Shown here one piece after another: positions 41,801-50,735 of a stretch of 64,000 bases of DNA (positions within the stretch are counted from its first letter, which is position 1; every line of letters starts with the position of its first letter). The notes beneath the pieces are model-generated. The model worked only from the letters and a program-made list of their open reading frames with translations. It made no database searches and had not been told where the DNA came from. This DNA is from Hanleya hanleyi (lineage: Eukaryota > Mollusca > Polyplacophora > Lepidopleurida > Hanleyidae): assembly GCA_036873755.1 (NCBI GenBank), contig JAVTVY010020617.1, forward strand, positions 1 to 64,000. Reading direction: 5' to 3'. The translations under genes were made by a program, and so were the position numbers.

Positions 41801-44036
41801 GAGTTTCTTGTGTAAAACTGCAAAGTTCTTGCCGTTGACTTTCAATCATGTGTTTCTTTGAAATAAATGCTTCTGAAAGCTACTATAAGAACGGAGATCT
41901 GTGATTTCAGGCCATTTTTTCTTATTTTTGTTGACTTTTTTTGTCATCTTTATTGACATCATTTTGGCCAGGTTTTAGTCACAAAATGCCATCCATTTGG
42001 TCTAATGCCTCAGGTAGACAGTGTTTAGGGAGGAAGTGCTTTATTCGCTACTCAGACAGAATGACAGATGCTAGATCTACATGCCTTCGTCAGAGCTCTC
42101 TCTCTGTTGTCCTGGTTTCTGCAGGGATGCCCCAGAGGTCATGCTTAAGTCGAACAGATCTTCCACTTCAAAGATCTACCAGTCAAAGTGAATGACTTTC
42201 TGTGTATGGTGCAAGGACAGAGGAGCTAATCCAAATTCTGCCTCTGTTCACCTATTTGGGCTTCCATATTATATTAAAAAGTACAATGCAAATCATGCCC
42301 TTCAACAATTGATGGATACGTTCTGTCATTTCCACAGTGGTTTGTGTATCAACGGATGTAGGCAGATATCGCACAGGACACACATGTTTTCTCTTCTCCT
42401 GGCATTTCATTTGGGAGGACACACACAAACCAAATCGCTTGCCCAAATGGCATTTGGCAGTTGTACTTACTGCCTTGATCAAGCCACCTTTCAAGCTCTT
42501 AGGAACTTGTGATATCAAGGCTTTGTCATTCAAGACTGCATTCCTTATGTCTTTCGCTCTCTGCATGCTTAAGCCAGAGCGCCCTTGATGACATGCTGTG
42601 ATTGGAGTTCAGTGGCTCTTAGACCAGTTCCAAAATCCCTGGCAGTGGCTAAGAATAAACAGATTGCAACAGGAACTTGCAATTCACAGTTGTTCGTCAT
42701 TCCAGCATTATGAAATATTCATGGTGTGGGCGTTGAGGACTTATATTTGATGTACAGATCCAGCACGAGGGACTACACTTTGCACTTTTATCTCAAAAAT
42801 CTGCTATGAAGCCAGATATTACCAAGAACATGATTGTGTCTTGCCTGATGCCTTGGAGTTGTGAATTTTAGCAAAGAGTCTACAGTTATGTTAGGCCAAG
42901 CCTCGTCACATGCGATAGGGGCACTAGCAGTGTTATGGCCTTTGTGAAAGAATTCTTCTATCTCAGACATTATTTCAGCATGCTTCTGGAAGTCATCACC
43001 TATGTCGTCACTGACATTGTGTCATCATTGGGACGTGTGGCAGCTCCTCAACAGGTTGTTCCATGATGCCATCATTCATGAAAGAGGTGTGAGGTCTTCA
43101 TCCACATCCGCCGGTAAGAGTCACAACTTTATGGAACTCTCTAGAAGCAAGGACATCGACCATTTCCAAGACCTGTTTCCTTCAACGTGGTCGACACTCA
43201 TCCAACTGGGACTTGTATTCTTGGGAACATCGGATCTGACATCATCGCTTTTATGCTTGGAGACATTTCACGTTTTGTTTTCCTTTCTTTTCACCACGAG
43301 AGGTCTCTCATCGGGGTTCATGAAGGTTATATCACGCCACAAGTATAAGAAATTTATAAACAATTTCCTAACTTGTTAGTGATACAAACCTGTTGCTACA
43401 GACAGGATTGTCCACCCACCCCTCCAGCCTACACTCACTACTACAGTAAGCAAAAGGAAAACAGATTCAAAGATGGCATCTTGTTGACAACAAGGCATGA
43501 TGGGATATATCCTTTCCAATGCCAGAGACTCGGGAGACAACTTATTTTATTGCACAAGTAAGAAATATGGCTAATGTAGCAACAGGTTTGTATCACTAAC
43601 AATTGTTGATGTCTACTCTTATAGTCATTACACAATTATGATGCTGATGAGTGTCTAAATTCTTCACTGGATGTGACCAGACTGACAACGTCAATGATGA
43701 CTATAAAGTGATGATATACAGTGAGATTCCAATATCTCATTGGTAGATAAGAAATAATAGCTCACATCTGAAGGCAGTCTTCTTATCCAGCTGTAATCAG
43801 CAGAAATTGTTAACAATAATACATCTTTACAATTTGGTAGCAACACAGAATATTACCATTTTTTTCATCAGTCAAGTTGCAAGTTGCTGGTATGACTTAA
43901 TTATTGAAGACATTCCATGGAGAATCGGTACATGTAAATTGTTGCTGACTTGCAGGTGGAGAAGTTTCCATTAGAGTTCAAGTTCTCTGATCCAAGTATC
44001 ACAGTTCTGGTGTATAAGAGAGGTCAGCTCATTTGA
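22849..44036 (+). CDS. SUFU: SUFU, Suppressor of fused
   Basis: SUFU binds Gli/Ci transcription factors and restrains Hedgehog signalling in cytoplasm and nucleus. Ten exons give a 411-residue protein: 22849-22967, 34812-34946, 35469-35605, 36999-37144, 37326-37411, 37903-38058, 38928-39092, 40298-40439, 41075-41143 and 43956-44036. All introns are GT-AG and the spliced length is 1,236 bases including the TGA stop. The N-terminal SUFU domain shows YPDQLNPLQATALVKQW, MGGPDPLDY, HWHYISYGFSDLHGD and GPGEPSGFGFEL. The C-terminal Gli-binding lobe shows AVHLKFDFEAAELLP and ends VLVYKRGQLI. Human SUFU is 484 residues; the difference is a shorter N-terminus, a shorter disordered linker and a shorter C-terminus. 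Intron 1 is 11.8 kb and repeat-filled. No defect is seen. Confidence 0.97.
23790..23850 (+). repeat. retroelement-like 3' tail
   Basis: An AATAAA is followed by a short run of TTGAA/TTGAAT units, as seen at the 3' ends of some non-LTR elements. No coding body is visible upstream. Confidence 0.35.
24040..24680 (-). repeat. dispersed foldback-family copy A
   Basis: It shares long stretches, inverted, with 27590-27990 and, directly, with 28000-28250; part also matches 33240-33530. Landmarks are CTAGTTCAACAAGCT at one end, CCTATCGCAAAATTTTCG inside, and AATACATATTTGCCTACTTCC. The small ORFs here change with each copy and are not genes. Confidence 0.6.
25771..27418. mobile_element. TA-flanked transposon with long perfect ends
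   Basis: The ends begin GCATGACTGCCCGGTTATTG and are perfect inverses for at least 24 bases. TA flanks both ends (25769-25770 and 27419-27420), fitting Tc1/mariner/pogo insertion. Without the nested MITE it is about 900 bp. The 102-codon frame at 25937-26245 resembles no transposase I know. Confidence 0.8.
26557..27299. mobile_element. hAT-type MITE copy 2
   Basis: It starts AGGGGCGTC and ends GACGCCCT, with an exact 8-bp duplication TGTAACTC (26549-26556 and 27300-27307). It is 743 bp against 428 bp for copy 1. The extra length includes a second version of the CGGAAGCTTCGGGGTC segment near 26690 and 27010, so it carries an internal duplication. Confidence 0.9.
27590..28580. repeat. imperfect foldback, two inverted copies
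   Basis: The left arm (27600-27990) and right arm (28000-28400) are inverted relatives centred near 27995. They share CCTATCGCAAAATTTTCG, GGCACGAGACT/AGTCTCGTGCC and GGATAGAATACATATTTGCC or their inverses. The right arm extends to 28580 and matches the end of copy A at 24420-24600. Arms this long could extrude as a cruciform. Confidence 0.65.
28600..29152 (+). repeat. 157-bp satellite, block 1
   Basis: It opens with an 11-bp stem hairpin (CCCACCATC...GATGGTGGG) and a run of CCGTC/GTCCGTCC motifs, then about three units of about 157 bp. Each unit includes TCTCAGGAACTAC, CTTTCTCAAATTTGG and GGCCATCTTGGATT. The ORFs that run through the units are artefacts of the repeat. The head-plus-array layout resembles Helitron-like or related satellites, which is inference. 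Confidence 0.85.
29153..29796. repeat. long direct duplication, copy 1
   Basis: It is nearly identical to 30474-31127, differing by an about 10-base insertion in the second copy and a few substitutions. Both copies follow a repeat edge and end GGCCACCTTA. The minus-strand frame starting MFCYIIIFLVFLIAYIYNAI is present in both but is not a recognised protein. Confidence 0.9.
29797..30473. other. single-copy spacer between duplications
   Basis: It contains no coding signal. It includes a CTCCGTTACGGAGT/ACTCC imperfect hairpin near 30416-30458. Nothing else was recognised. Confidence 0.4.
30474..31127. repeat. long direct duplication, copy 2
   Basis: This is the second copy of 29153-29796. It runs straight into satellite block 2 at 31128, while copy 1 follows the end of block 1. 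Confidence 0.9.
31128..32427 (+). repeat. 157-bp satellite, block 2, higher-order
   Basis: There are about 8.3 units of about 157 bp. Two subtypes alternate: A with ATCGCGATTTCTCAGG and ACAGCATGG, and B with ATCGTCATTTCTCAGG and ACTGTATGG, in the order ABABABABB with the last unit truncated. Each unit carries CCATCTTGG. The many short ORFs are repeat artefacts. Confidence 0.9.
32429..32602. mobile_element. hairpin MITE at satellite edge
   Basis: CGGCGGATGAAACGGTGGGG at the left recurs inverted at the right (about 32576-32598) with one or two changes. It starts exactly where the satellite unit is cut off, so it either inserted there or was part of the same mobile unit. Confidence 0.65.
33240..33530 (+). 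repeat. foldback-family copy D
   Basis: It is similar to 27760-28020, including AAATATGTATTCTATCCAAACG and TAGGGTTTAGCTTGTTGAACTAG. The 64-codon frame at 33313-33507 is a chance opening in this copy; the other copies have stops. Confidence 0.6.
34080..34417. repeat. hairpin with TTAA-family right end
   Basis: An inverted pair around GTGACGTACATCAGACCA and TGGTCTGATGTGACGTCAC is centred near 34185. The right edge (CTTTGCATTTCACCTTTAAA, 34400-34418) matches the ends of the elements at 5990 and 7489. No matching left end was found. Confidence 0.5.
34812..34946 (+). CDS. SUFU: SUFU exon 2
   Basis: It encodes MGGPDPLDYISIYSNSGDEE and GIPPHWHYISYGFSDLHGDG to RVHV. The acceptor is tatttcag and the donor GT|gtgagt; an alternative donor two bases earlier would break the frame. 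Confidence 0.96.
35469..35605 (+). CDS. SUFU: SUFU exon 3
   Basis: It encodes ITGPGEPSGFGFELSMRIRK, then LDGETEAPMWPPNLMNRLAK and YVFKT. The acceptor is caatttag and the donor G|gtatgt. Confidence 0.96.
35816..35851. repeat. GA microsatellite
   Basis: About 17 GA units are followed by an A-rich run, in SUFU intron 3. Confidence 0.95.
35880..36700. repeat. inverted-repeat cluster in SUFU intron 3
   Basis: Segments near 35900-35990 recur inverted near 36040-36135 (TATAAGAATCCCAAATG and its inverse with changes). A third piece, GGCTGATTACATCTTTAA near 36679, is the inverse of a stretch near 36113. No coding sequence is recognised. Confidence 0.5.
36999..37144 (+). CDS. SUFU: SUFU exon 4
   Basis: It encodes GNVLHTGDHIPWHRPLDGGS, then KIRHMLVTDDPELSPLSTQY and GTVEFRQ, matching human GDHVSWHSPLDNSES and MLLTEDPQ. 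The acceptor is tcctcag and the donor CAG|gtaaag. Confidence 0.96.
37326..37411 (+). CDS. SUFU: SUFU exon 5
   Basis: It encodes IVGVTDDEVKAAQRWKGAGV and LKLFSAMKE, matching human IVGVCTEELHSAQQWNGQGI. The acceptor is attgtag and the donor GA|gtaagt. Confidence 0.96.
37903..38058 (+). CDS. SUFU: SUFU exon 6
   Basis: It encodes VGAAYITDMKRQKSLFDVNP and DLKQVVLEAMEKEGSNLGHV to SWDKPEDE, matching human WLITDMRRGETIFEIDP and the CAWDD segment. The acceptor is tttttcag and the donor GA|gtgagt. Confidence 0.95.
38928..39092 (+). CDS. SUFU: SUFU exon 7, linker and start of C-lobe
   Basis: It encodes ITSPSDSQIAKKNKEKAKDE, then SESDTMKKSDSLEEINAVHL and KFDFEAAELLPMVVK. The Ser/Lys-rich linker is shorter than in human but keeps a KSDSLEE run reminiscent of the human phosphorylated KDSLESDS stretch. 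The donor is AA|gtatgt. Confidence 0.95.
40298..40439 (+). CDS. SUFU: SUFU exon 8
   Basis: It encodes ARLQKGRFFIFQSADHHTVH, LIPPLLHNENILVSEDQPLM and SQGPYLQ, aligning with human RLLHGRHFTYKS to AAHGPWLQ. The acceptor is gtttacag and the donor CAG|gtagat. Confidence 0.95.
40500..40870. repeat. degenerate tandem repeat in SUFU intron 8
   Basis: About seven degenerate units of roughly 45-60 bp are built around CACAATCAAGGGAGATAATT and TTGTACAGAAC. It starts about 60 bp after exon 8, but I see no exon 8 sequence in the units, unlike the RPTOR arrays. Confidence 0.7.
41075..41143 (+). CDS. SUFU: SUFU exon 9
   Basis: This 69-bp exon encodes LYCSHQLIEKMAQEFELLQT and LSQ, matching human ILLTEEFVEKMLEDLEDL. 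The acceptor is atttcag and the donor CAG|gtaggc. Confidence 0.93.
41606..43597 (+). mobile_element. recombinase-only DIRS relic in SUFU intron 9
   Basis: Inverted terminal repeats of about 150-170 bp are visible: 41606-41779 against 43446-43597, sharing CCTGTTGCTACAT, AGCCATATT, ATATCCCATCATGC, TTGTTGTCAA and CATCTTTGAATC. Near the 3' end the first 22 bases recur directly at 43376, so 43376-43597 is bounded by inverted repeats, like 1-273. Between them lie degraded recombinase fragments in the plus sense. RT and RNase H are absent, so this is an internally deleted or recombinase-only derivative. Confidence 0.8.
42190..43080 (+). pseudogene. tyrosine recombinase remnant
   Basis: Fragments align with the recombinase at 895-2199: LIKPPFKLLGTCDIKALSFK and TAFLMSFAL match its FLRPPFEPLESTSMKAVSYK and TAFLAAFAL, and ALAVLWPL then KNSSISDIISACFW match AIATSWPL and KNVSLDDIVQTCAW. 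Frameshifts and stops separate the pieces, and the arginine and tyrosine motifs are not intact. Confidence 0.75.
43956..44036 (+). CDS. SUFU: SUFU exon 10, with stop
   Basis: It encodes VEKFPLEFKFSDPSITVLVY and KRGQLI, then TGA. It aligns with human PEEFKLPKEYSWPEKKLKVS. The acceptor is cttgcag. Confidence 0.94.
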   Translation: MEKFPLEFKFSDPSITVLVYKRGQLI

Positions 44037-45107
44037 GCACTGGATGCTTCATACAAGGCATCCACAAGACTACATAACATTCCAGCACACAGGCTTCATC
44101 TCTATTCCAGCACATGGGCTCCATCTCTATTCCAGCTCATGGGCTCCATCTTTAATCTTTTTTGTATGAATAGTAGATGTGGCCTTTTGGCAGGTTTTAG
44201 TGTAGAACAGATTTTAAAATAAGGCTAAAAGAGCTCAGTATATTTTGATGATTGTATTGTAATTAATTTGATAGTCATATTTTACTAGTTCTTTTATTGA
44301 AGCCATTGTTGCTATGGTGCTGCCAAGTAATTGGTGCTCCATCATTCATTCGTCCATTGAAATGTCAGGTTTTTATGGCTCATCAAGTGGGCCTTGTTTT
44401 CCAGTGATTTCTGATTGGTGCTTTCTCTGTTCTTGGTTTAGGTCTATGCTAGGTGAACAGTGTTAGTGAAGTCATATCTAGCCTCAGTGTGAACCTAATT
44501 TTGAAGACAATCTATTATATATTTTGGAGAATTGTCAGTATAGATTCTGTGTTCTTAGTTTAGGTCTAGGTTCAATGAACAAAGCCTTAGCCTCAGTGCA
44601 GCATTTGAACTTTCTCAGCTGGAGGAACAATTGGGAGAAATGGATAGGGATTTGTTCATCATTCAAACCTGATGATGCCAGGGCAAAAACAACTGTTTTG
44701 TTTCACCTGGCTTAAAAAGCTATCACCTACTAACTATATTTGTGTGCCAAAAATCATATGCAACGACATTATTATGAACAGCCATGTTTATATGCAAGCC
44801 TTTATGTGATATCAATTTAGCTTTCAATTTCTTCCTGCCAATATTTGTAATGGTTTTAATCAGGATTGAAACTGGGAAATGTCAAGATTTCAGTTGTATA
44901 TATACATGTATACCCAGTTACCATGGTTAATTTCATATTTGTATCAATGTATTTTATATCGATGTCGACATCTTTTACCAGCTGGACAGATCTGATATCT
45001 TGCAGGTTCATATTCACAGTTCTTATTTCTAGAAAGTAAAATTAATCAGACTTGATTTATCTTCTCTGAACATGCTGTTTAGGGAGCCTTCACCATGTGA
45101 TTGGGAG
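44037..45107 (+). other. SUFU 3' flank, probable 3' UTR
   Basis: The region follows the SUFU stop. A 28-bp unit (CCAGCACATGGGCTCCATCT) is repeated about three times at 44082-44158. No canonical AATAAA is seen close by (only AATAAG at 44218), so the 3' end cannot be placed. No other gene is recognised. Confidence 0.5.
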
Positions 45108-45354
45108 TCCAGATCACATGCTCAGGAGCCGTGATTGCCTGTAGCTGGTCTGGCCTGAGTCAGCAGTAGTAGATAAAGGTAACAGTCCGATCAAAATGTC
45201 CCAACTTATTCTGTTGTATATCGGCCCAAGCAAAACTAGCAGGTATACCATAGTTAGTTTTCTGCTCATAAAAAAGTTCAATGTAGAAGCGAGAAAGTTC
45301 ATTTGGAGACTTTGAAATGGACAGAAATTCACCACATAACATGCCAAGAATTTG
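45090..45354 (-). pseudogene. unidentified coding-like fragment
   Basis: On the minus strand a frame reads MLCGEFLSISKSPNELSRFY, then IELFYEQKTNYGIPASFAWA and RTVTFIYYC, meets a TGA at about 45172, and continues LRPDQLQAITAPEHVIWTPN to a stop near 45090. The composition looks protein-like (balanced, W/Y/F-containing, not repeat-derived). I do not recognise the family. It could be a decayed mobile-element protein or the end of a lost gene. Confidence 0.3.
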
Positions 45355-45679
45355 TCACATCTGACGACTGTACTTTTGTTGGTGATTTGTAATATTTCAA
45401 CCTCTGAATGAATAGGTTATTGTCTGCAATGGATTATGCTGTATGTTGTGTCAAGTTCACAATCCACTTTGTGTCTTTTGGAAATGTAGAATTTATACTG
45501 AATGTAGGATTGTTAGTGAGGCATACATTAGAAATGACCCTCATTTTTTCTCAAGATTAGAACTAGCCCATGGATGTATACAATGGGAATGGGAGCTGCT
45601 GTGTGCCTCAATCTCAGGTACATACCAACCCAAGGTTTGGTAAAAGTTTGAGCTCTACCATGTATCACGCAACTATGCT

Positions 45680-46240
45680 TCCCCGACCCCATATACTGAT
45701 ATTTTCAGATACCATACCAGATGCTGCATTGACTGCACTCATTCACTGCACCCTGGGGGTATATTCCCCTCTCCCCAACCCTCGGAACAGAGCCCTACTC
45801 TTTATCTCTGAAACTAAGCCTCACCCCACCCCATATGCTAATATTTCCAGATACCATACCAGATGCTGCATTGACTGCACCCATTCACTACTCCCTGGGG
45901 GATATACCCCCCTGCCCCCTCTTCCCCACCCTCGGAACAGAGACCCACCCTCTAACTCCGAAACTAAGCCTCGCACGACCCCATATACTGATATTTTCAG
46001 ATACCATACCAGATGCTGCATTGACTGCACTCATCCGCTACACCCTGGGGGTATATCCACCTCTCCCCCAACCCCCGGAATAGAGCTCCATCCTGTATCG
46101 AGAAACTAAGCCTCGTCCGACCCCATATGCTGATGTTTTCAGTTTGCATATCTGATACTGCAGTGATTGCATTCATCCACTACACCCTGGGGGTATATGA
46201 CCCTCTCCCCCACCACCGGTACAGAGCTCCACCCTCTACT
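45680..46240 (+). repeat. tandem repeat, unit about 145 bp
   Basis: Four units start with CCCCATATACTGATATTTTC at about 45683, 45828, 45978 and 46119. Each contains CACCCTGGGGGTATAT. Short frames through it repeat YHTRCCIDCTH and are not a gene. Confidence 0.85.
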
Positions 46241-46611
46241 GAACCCCTGTTAGTGTTGAATTTCATGTCACTTTAAATGAAGGACAACATTTCCTTCAAT
46301 TTTGGTATCAAACCATTCTATTCCACATCATTTGATTTACCCTAAAGCTTTTGGATGAACCATGTTTTATTTCAGAAGTATAGTATGAAATAACTGGCGG
46401 GGGAATCCCTGCAGTACCGAACCCCTGTTACTTTTGAATTTTGTGTCGCCTTAAATGAAGGATTACATTTTTCTTTCAATTTTGCTATTAAATCATTCCA
46501 TTTCACATCATATGATTTACGGACATTCAGTAAATATTAGCAAAAATTTTAAAGCTAGGATAAAATGAAAATACATCTTATTTTGAATGGCTGATTTTCA
46601 TTAAAACTAAT
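46241..46611. other. small direct duplication
   Basis: 'ACCCCTGTTA' followed by TTGAATTT and CTTTAAATGAAGGA occurs twice, at about 46243 and 46421, with the following 100 bases also similar. No gene is seen. Confidence 0.5.
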
Positions 46612-47540
46612 TATGCCCCCCCTCTAACTAGAGGGGGGGGCATATAGCGATCGCTTTGTCCGTCTGTCCGTCCGTCCGTCTGTCCGTCCGTCTGTCGTAC
46701 CGTCTGTCCGTCCGTCTGTCCGTCCAAATTTCTTGTCCGCGCGATATCTCGGTTAATAATTGATGGACAGGTTTGAAACTTGCATGGAATGTGGCCAGTG
46801 GCTCATAGTTGTGCAGCGTATAGTTTTTTCCGAGTTCCGGTATCATTTTCAAGAGTTATGGCCCTTTTTCTGAAATCTCTGTGAATGGGACTTGTCCGGG
46901 CTGAATCTTGGTTAATATTGTATGAACAAGTATGAAATTTGCATGACATGTGGTCAGTGCCCCACAGTTGTGCAGCGTAAAGTTTCTCCCCGTTTCGCCT
47001 ATATTTTGAAGAGTTATGGCCCTTTGTTCCTGAAATCTCCGTGAATTGGGACTTGTCCGGGCTGGATCTTGGTTAATATTGAATGGACAATTATGAAATT
47101 TGCAGGGTATGTGGTCAGTGCCCTGTAGTTGTGCAGCGTGAAGTTTCTTCGCGTTTCGCATATATTTTTAAGAGTTATGGCCCTTTGTTCATCAAGTCTT
47201 TGTGAATTGGGACTTGTCCAGGCTGGATCTCGGTTAATATTGTATGGACAAGTATGAAATTTGCAGGATATGTGGTGAGTGCCCTGTAGTTGTGCAGTGT
47301 GAAGTTTCTCCGCGTTTCGCGTATATTTCAAGAGTTATGGCCCTTTTGTTCTTGAAATCTTTGTGAATTGGGACTTGTCCGGGCTGGATCTCGGTTAATA
47401 TTGTATGGACAATTATGGAATTTGCATGATATGTGGTCAGTACCCCATAGTTGTGCAGCGTGAAGTTTCTCTGCTTTCGGTTATATTTTCAAGAGTTATG
47501 GCCCTTCGTTCATCAAACCTAAATGAATGGGATATATTTA
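46612..47540 (-). repeat. hairpin-headed satellite, unit about 160 bp
   Basis: A 14-bp stem palindrome (TATGCCCCCCC...GGGGGGGCATA, 46612-46644) leads into GTCCGTCC runs, then five units of about 157-161 bp from 46741, each with GGTTAATATTG, TTTGCA and AGAGTTATGGCCCTTTG. Its layout (hairpin, CCGTCTGTCC run, tandem units with 'inverted-sense' ORFs) parallels the 28600-29152 block, though the sequences differ. Confidence 0.85.
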
Positions 47541-50335
47541 TTTGTCCAAAGCACATTCCAAAGTAGATCACATAGGTCCTGAAGTATGAAATTACCCCAA
47601 AAAGAGTGAATTGGATGCAAAATTCAAAGTTCACGATCGCTTCATAATTTCACCACAATATACTCCCAAGGAATCTAGGTCTCATAACCAGGTCACATTT
47701 TTAAATTTGGCGAAAGCCCCGGGTGGAATATGTACATGTATTATGCGAGGCATGCCGAAAAAAGTGACTGAAACAGAATTTTTATAATTAGCCAAATTAG
47801 GCCTCCACAGACCAATACAAAACAGAACAATGGTGGAGCAGTGTCGGATTAAAGCGGAATGGGGGGCATACAATTGAGCAATCTCTGATTGCTTCCTTGC
47901 TGTGTTTTATTATATCTTAATATAACTCTTCATACAGCTAGGTCACATCATTAAACTAACAAACCAGCACACATGATTATCTGTACCAAACATAAAATAA
48001 ATGTGCACCAAGAACATGCTACATACATGTATATGTATTCATCAGGTATACAACATGAGATGTACAGCTAAATTTTGGTATTATTTAATCACTATTATTC
48101 CCTGGTCAGCCAATAATGCCTCTCCTGCATCTTACCCATGGAGTACACTTAACATCAGCGGACTTTCAACATGATGACAAAGGCCAGCAGGCAGGCAGTT
48201 TGATGGCATTATGTAACACCGAGTGGATTTGAATTGTAGGCTGACAGCAGGCAGTCTTAAAGCTAAATTTAACACTAACTTCATTTCAAATGCTGCTACA
48301 TTCTCTGATCGCCTTTTCAATCTGGCCATTTGGTTCCATTGAATGCTTATTTTAGAACTGACTGATCAAACAGTAGCCCAGTCCAGGAGAGAATGGGATC
48401 AATTGTAATCTCCTAGGAATGTTTTGTGTCACGTCTGACTATTTTTGTTAGTATTAACATACGGTTTTGAGAAAGTTCAATATCATTTATTTTTAAAGCT
48501 GTGATCAATGTAAATACAGGCATATGAGAAGAACTGGTGAGTGAGAAAGCCAGTGAATGAGTTTTTATCATAAATGGCATATTTTATCATTTTTGAAAAT
48601 AACTATTTTTGTATTTATAATGAATTACGATTGCTTATATTACACAAGGTCAGTCTGTCCTATAGTATATGAATTCATGATGATAGGACTACATATATGG
48701 CATTTTATCTAGAGCATATTAGATATGGCCTATATTATGCTCTCAGTTCCCTGTACATTCAGAAGTACTGGTAATATACTATACATGCTTTTTAGGCAGA
48801 CCAGCTTGTCTCATTGTTGTCTTGTGCAATCTCTTAGAGTACTTCACAGGAAGATTTCATTAACTTCTAATTAAAATAAGGCCGCTGTAGCAATACATGT
48901 ATTACCAGACAAGGACTTCCCACAACACGGACTGATTTTAGTCTCTTTTGTCTGCCTGAAGTCTTGATGACAACTCGTTTACGAGTACAGGTCTTTTCGT
49001 GGACATATGTTCAACATGTTTAAGACTAAAATTTGTGTTAAGAGAGGAACATTTTAGTTTGGCCATGGTTTAACTTTCCAAGGGTCTGTTTCTGATATGA
49101 ATATTGAAGAAAAGATTCACTCTGCACACTGATGCACTGTGTGGCTAATCACATATTCTGAGTATTACATTTTGATTATAATGTGAATCCAACTATCTTC
49201 ATCTAGAAGTTCATGGGTTGTTAGGACCTTGTTTCTTCCATCATGCTTGTTCTCGAGGATAGCTTCTTCGCGTCATGTGAACGTCGTCATATGACATAAT
49301 GAAATGCTAGTTGCGCATGCTCGGCCACCATCTGAGACATTCTGAATTTTGATTGGGCGGCCTGGCAGGCCGACAGTGAAGAAAAATACAGTAGAAAGGG
49401 TTGAAAACTCTGAAGCAGTGAAGCAATGTAATGAATTCCACGGCCGTAATTCATGACGGTTACTTTGATTACGACATTGTCCAACATGGAGAAATATTTT
49501 TAAATAGTGGTAACAGTAATAAATACTGTAAATATGCATCAAATTACCATACTATTTGAAAAAAGGAACATTATACTTGCGTTAATTATCATTTTGGAAA
49601 CATCGACAATGTGCCAGTTACCACTGGTGGAAGGTCTCTCTCATTGTTGAACCATAAGGCTAAAGTTAAAAAGTACTACCCACTGGTTATAAATTACTTG
49701 TTCATATTGTAGAAAAAGATTATTCAAAATCACTTCACACAATGCATTGTAATAGACATCGAGTGGTTTGTTTTCTTTATATCAGAGCACACAATGATGA
49801 CATATGGACTTTGAGGGAAAAGTGGGGTGGGGGTGATCCAGTATTAAAAATGCCAAATATTCAGGAATCTATGCAAAATTTTGACAAATGTACATGTAAA
49901 CAACTCTGAACTTGTGGTTTGAATCTGAGACTGGGTTACTGCCCTTGCTATTGGGGAATTAGATTGAGGACGTTCAGCTCTAGAGGTTAAATTTTATTCT
50001 GAAACACTTCTGCCTATATCAGCCTGCTAACCTTACATATATCAGAGACGTTTTAGAATGCTTGTGTGAAATCTACACGCACCATGTCATGACAAGCGCA
50101 GGTGTTCCTTTGGGAGATTCTATTTTACAAGGTGGGTGAGGAATGGTCAACAATGTCATCTGCTTCCATACAATTGATTAAACAAACAAATAAATTACAA
50201 GATGGAATTTCTATCTCATCTTAAACTGTTGTTTCCATCATGAAATTGATTAACAACTGACTCAAAGAGACTAATATCAATGTATGTTTCACAGAGTCTG
50301 GTGGAAGAATCACTCCCCAGTAAGATACCACATAA
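47541..50335. other. gene-free stretch
   Basis: No conserved coding, RNA gene or clear repeat is seen. There is a modest CpG-containing patch near 49265-49380. Short ORFs here (for example 48132-48329 and 49273-49542, minus) match nothing I know. Confidence 0.4.
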
Positions 50336-50344
50336 ACTCATCCA

Positions 50345-50530
50345 TTGAACTTAGGGCCCTTGGTGGCCGAGTGGTCTAAGGTGCTTCGCTGGTGACCGCT
50401 AGCCTTACACCGCTGAACCGGCACGGATTCGAGCCCAGCTGGTCCATGTGTGAAAGTTTGTAACGTTTCAACAAACATGGCAAACGTGGGAGAAAAGTTG
50501 ACAAATTTTAAACCATTTTTCAACCGTTCA
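50345..50530 (+). repeat. tRNA-headed SINE
   Basis: TGGCCGAGTGGTCTAAGG fits a pol III A box of a Leu/Ser-type tRNA, and GGATTCGAGCCC about 50 bases later fits a B box. The cloverleaf arms do not pair as in a functional tRNA and no CCA-side acceptor is formed. A non-tRNA body (GTTTGTAACGTTTCAAC) follows. I call it a SINE rather than a tRNA gene. Confidence 0.7.
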
Positions 50531-50569
50531 TTTTAATCTTTGTTGATAATCAATTTAAGTGGTGCTATT

Positions 50570-50735
50570 AAATAGAAATAATGTTTTCATAGGCATCCTC
50601 AATGGTTAATTGACATGGAATAGTTTATAAATTTTAGGGAGCGGGCTTCGCCCTTGCACTAAAAAATTTTCCACCCTAACCGTGCGTCAAATAACCATTG
50701 AGCACACCTATGAGAACACTATTTCTTAATTTTAA
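50570..50735. repeat. hairpin MITE
   Basis: AAATAATGTTTTCATAGG and CCTCAATGGTTAA on the left recur inverted on the right (TTGAGCACACCTATGAGAAC). The centre holds GCGGGCTTCGCCC. It is non-coding. Confidence 0.65.

Noticed and set aside
45165..45180. In-frame TGA as selenocysteine
   Set aside because: No selenoprotein family match and no visible SECIS-like element; decay is simpler.
50345..50440. Functional tRNA gene
   Set aside because: A and B boxes are present but the arms do not pair as a cloverleaf, and a non-tRNA body follows.
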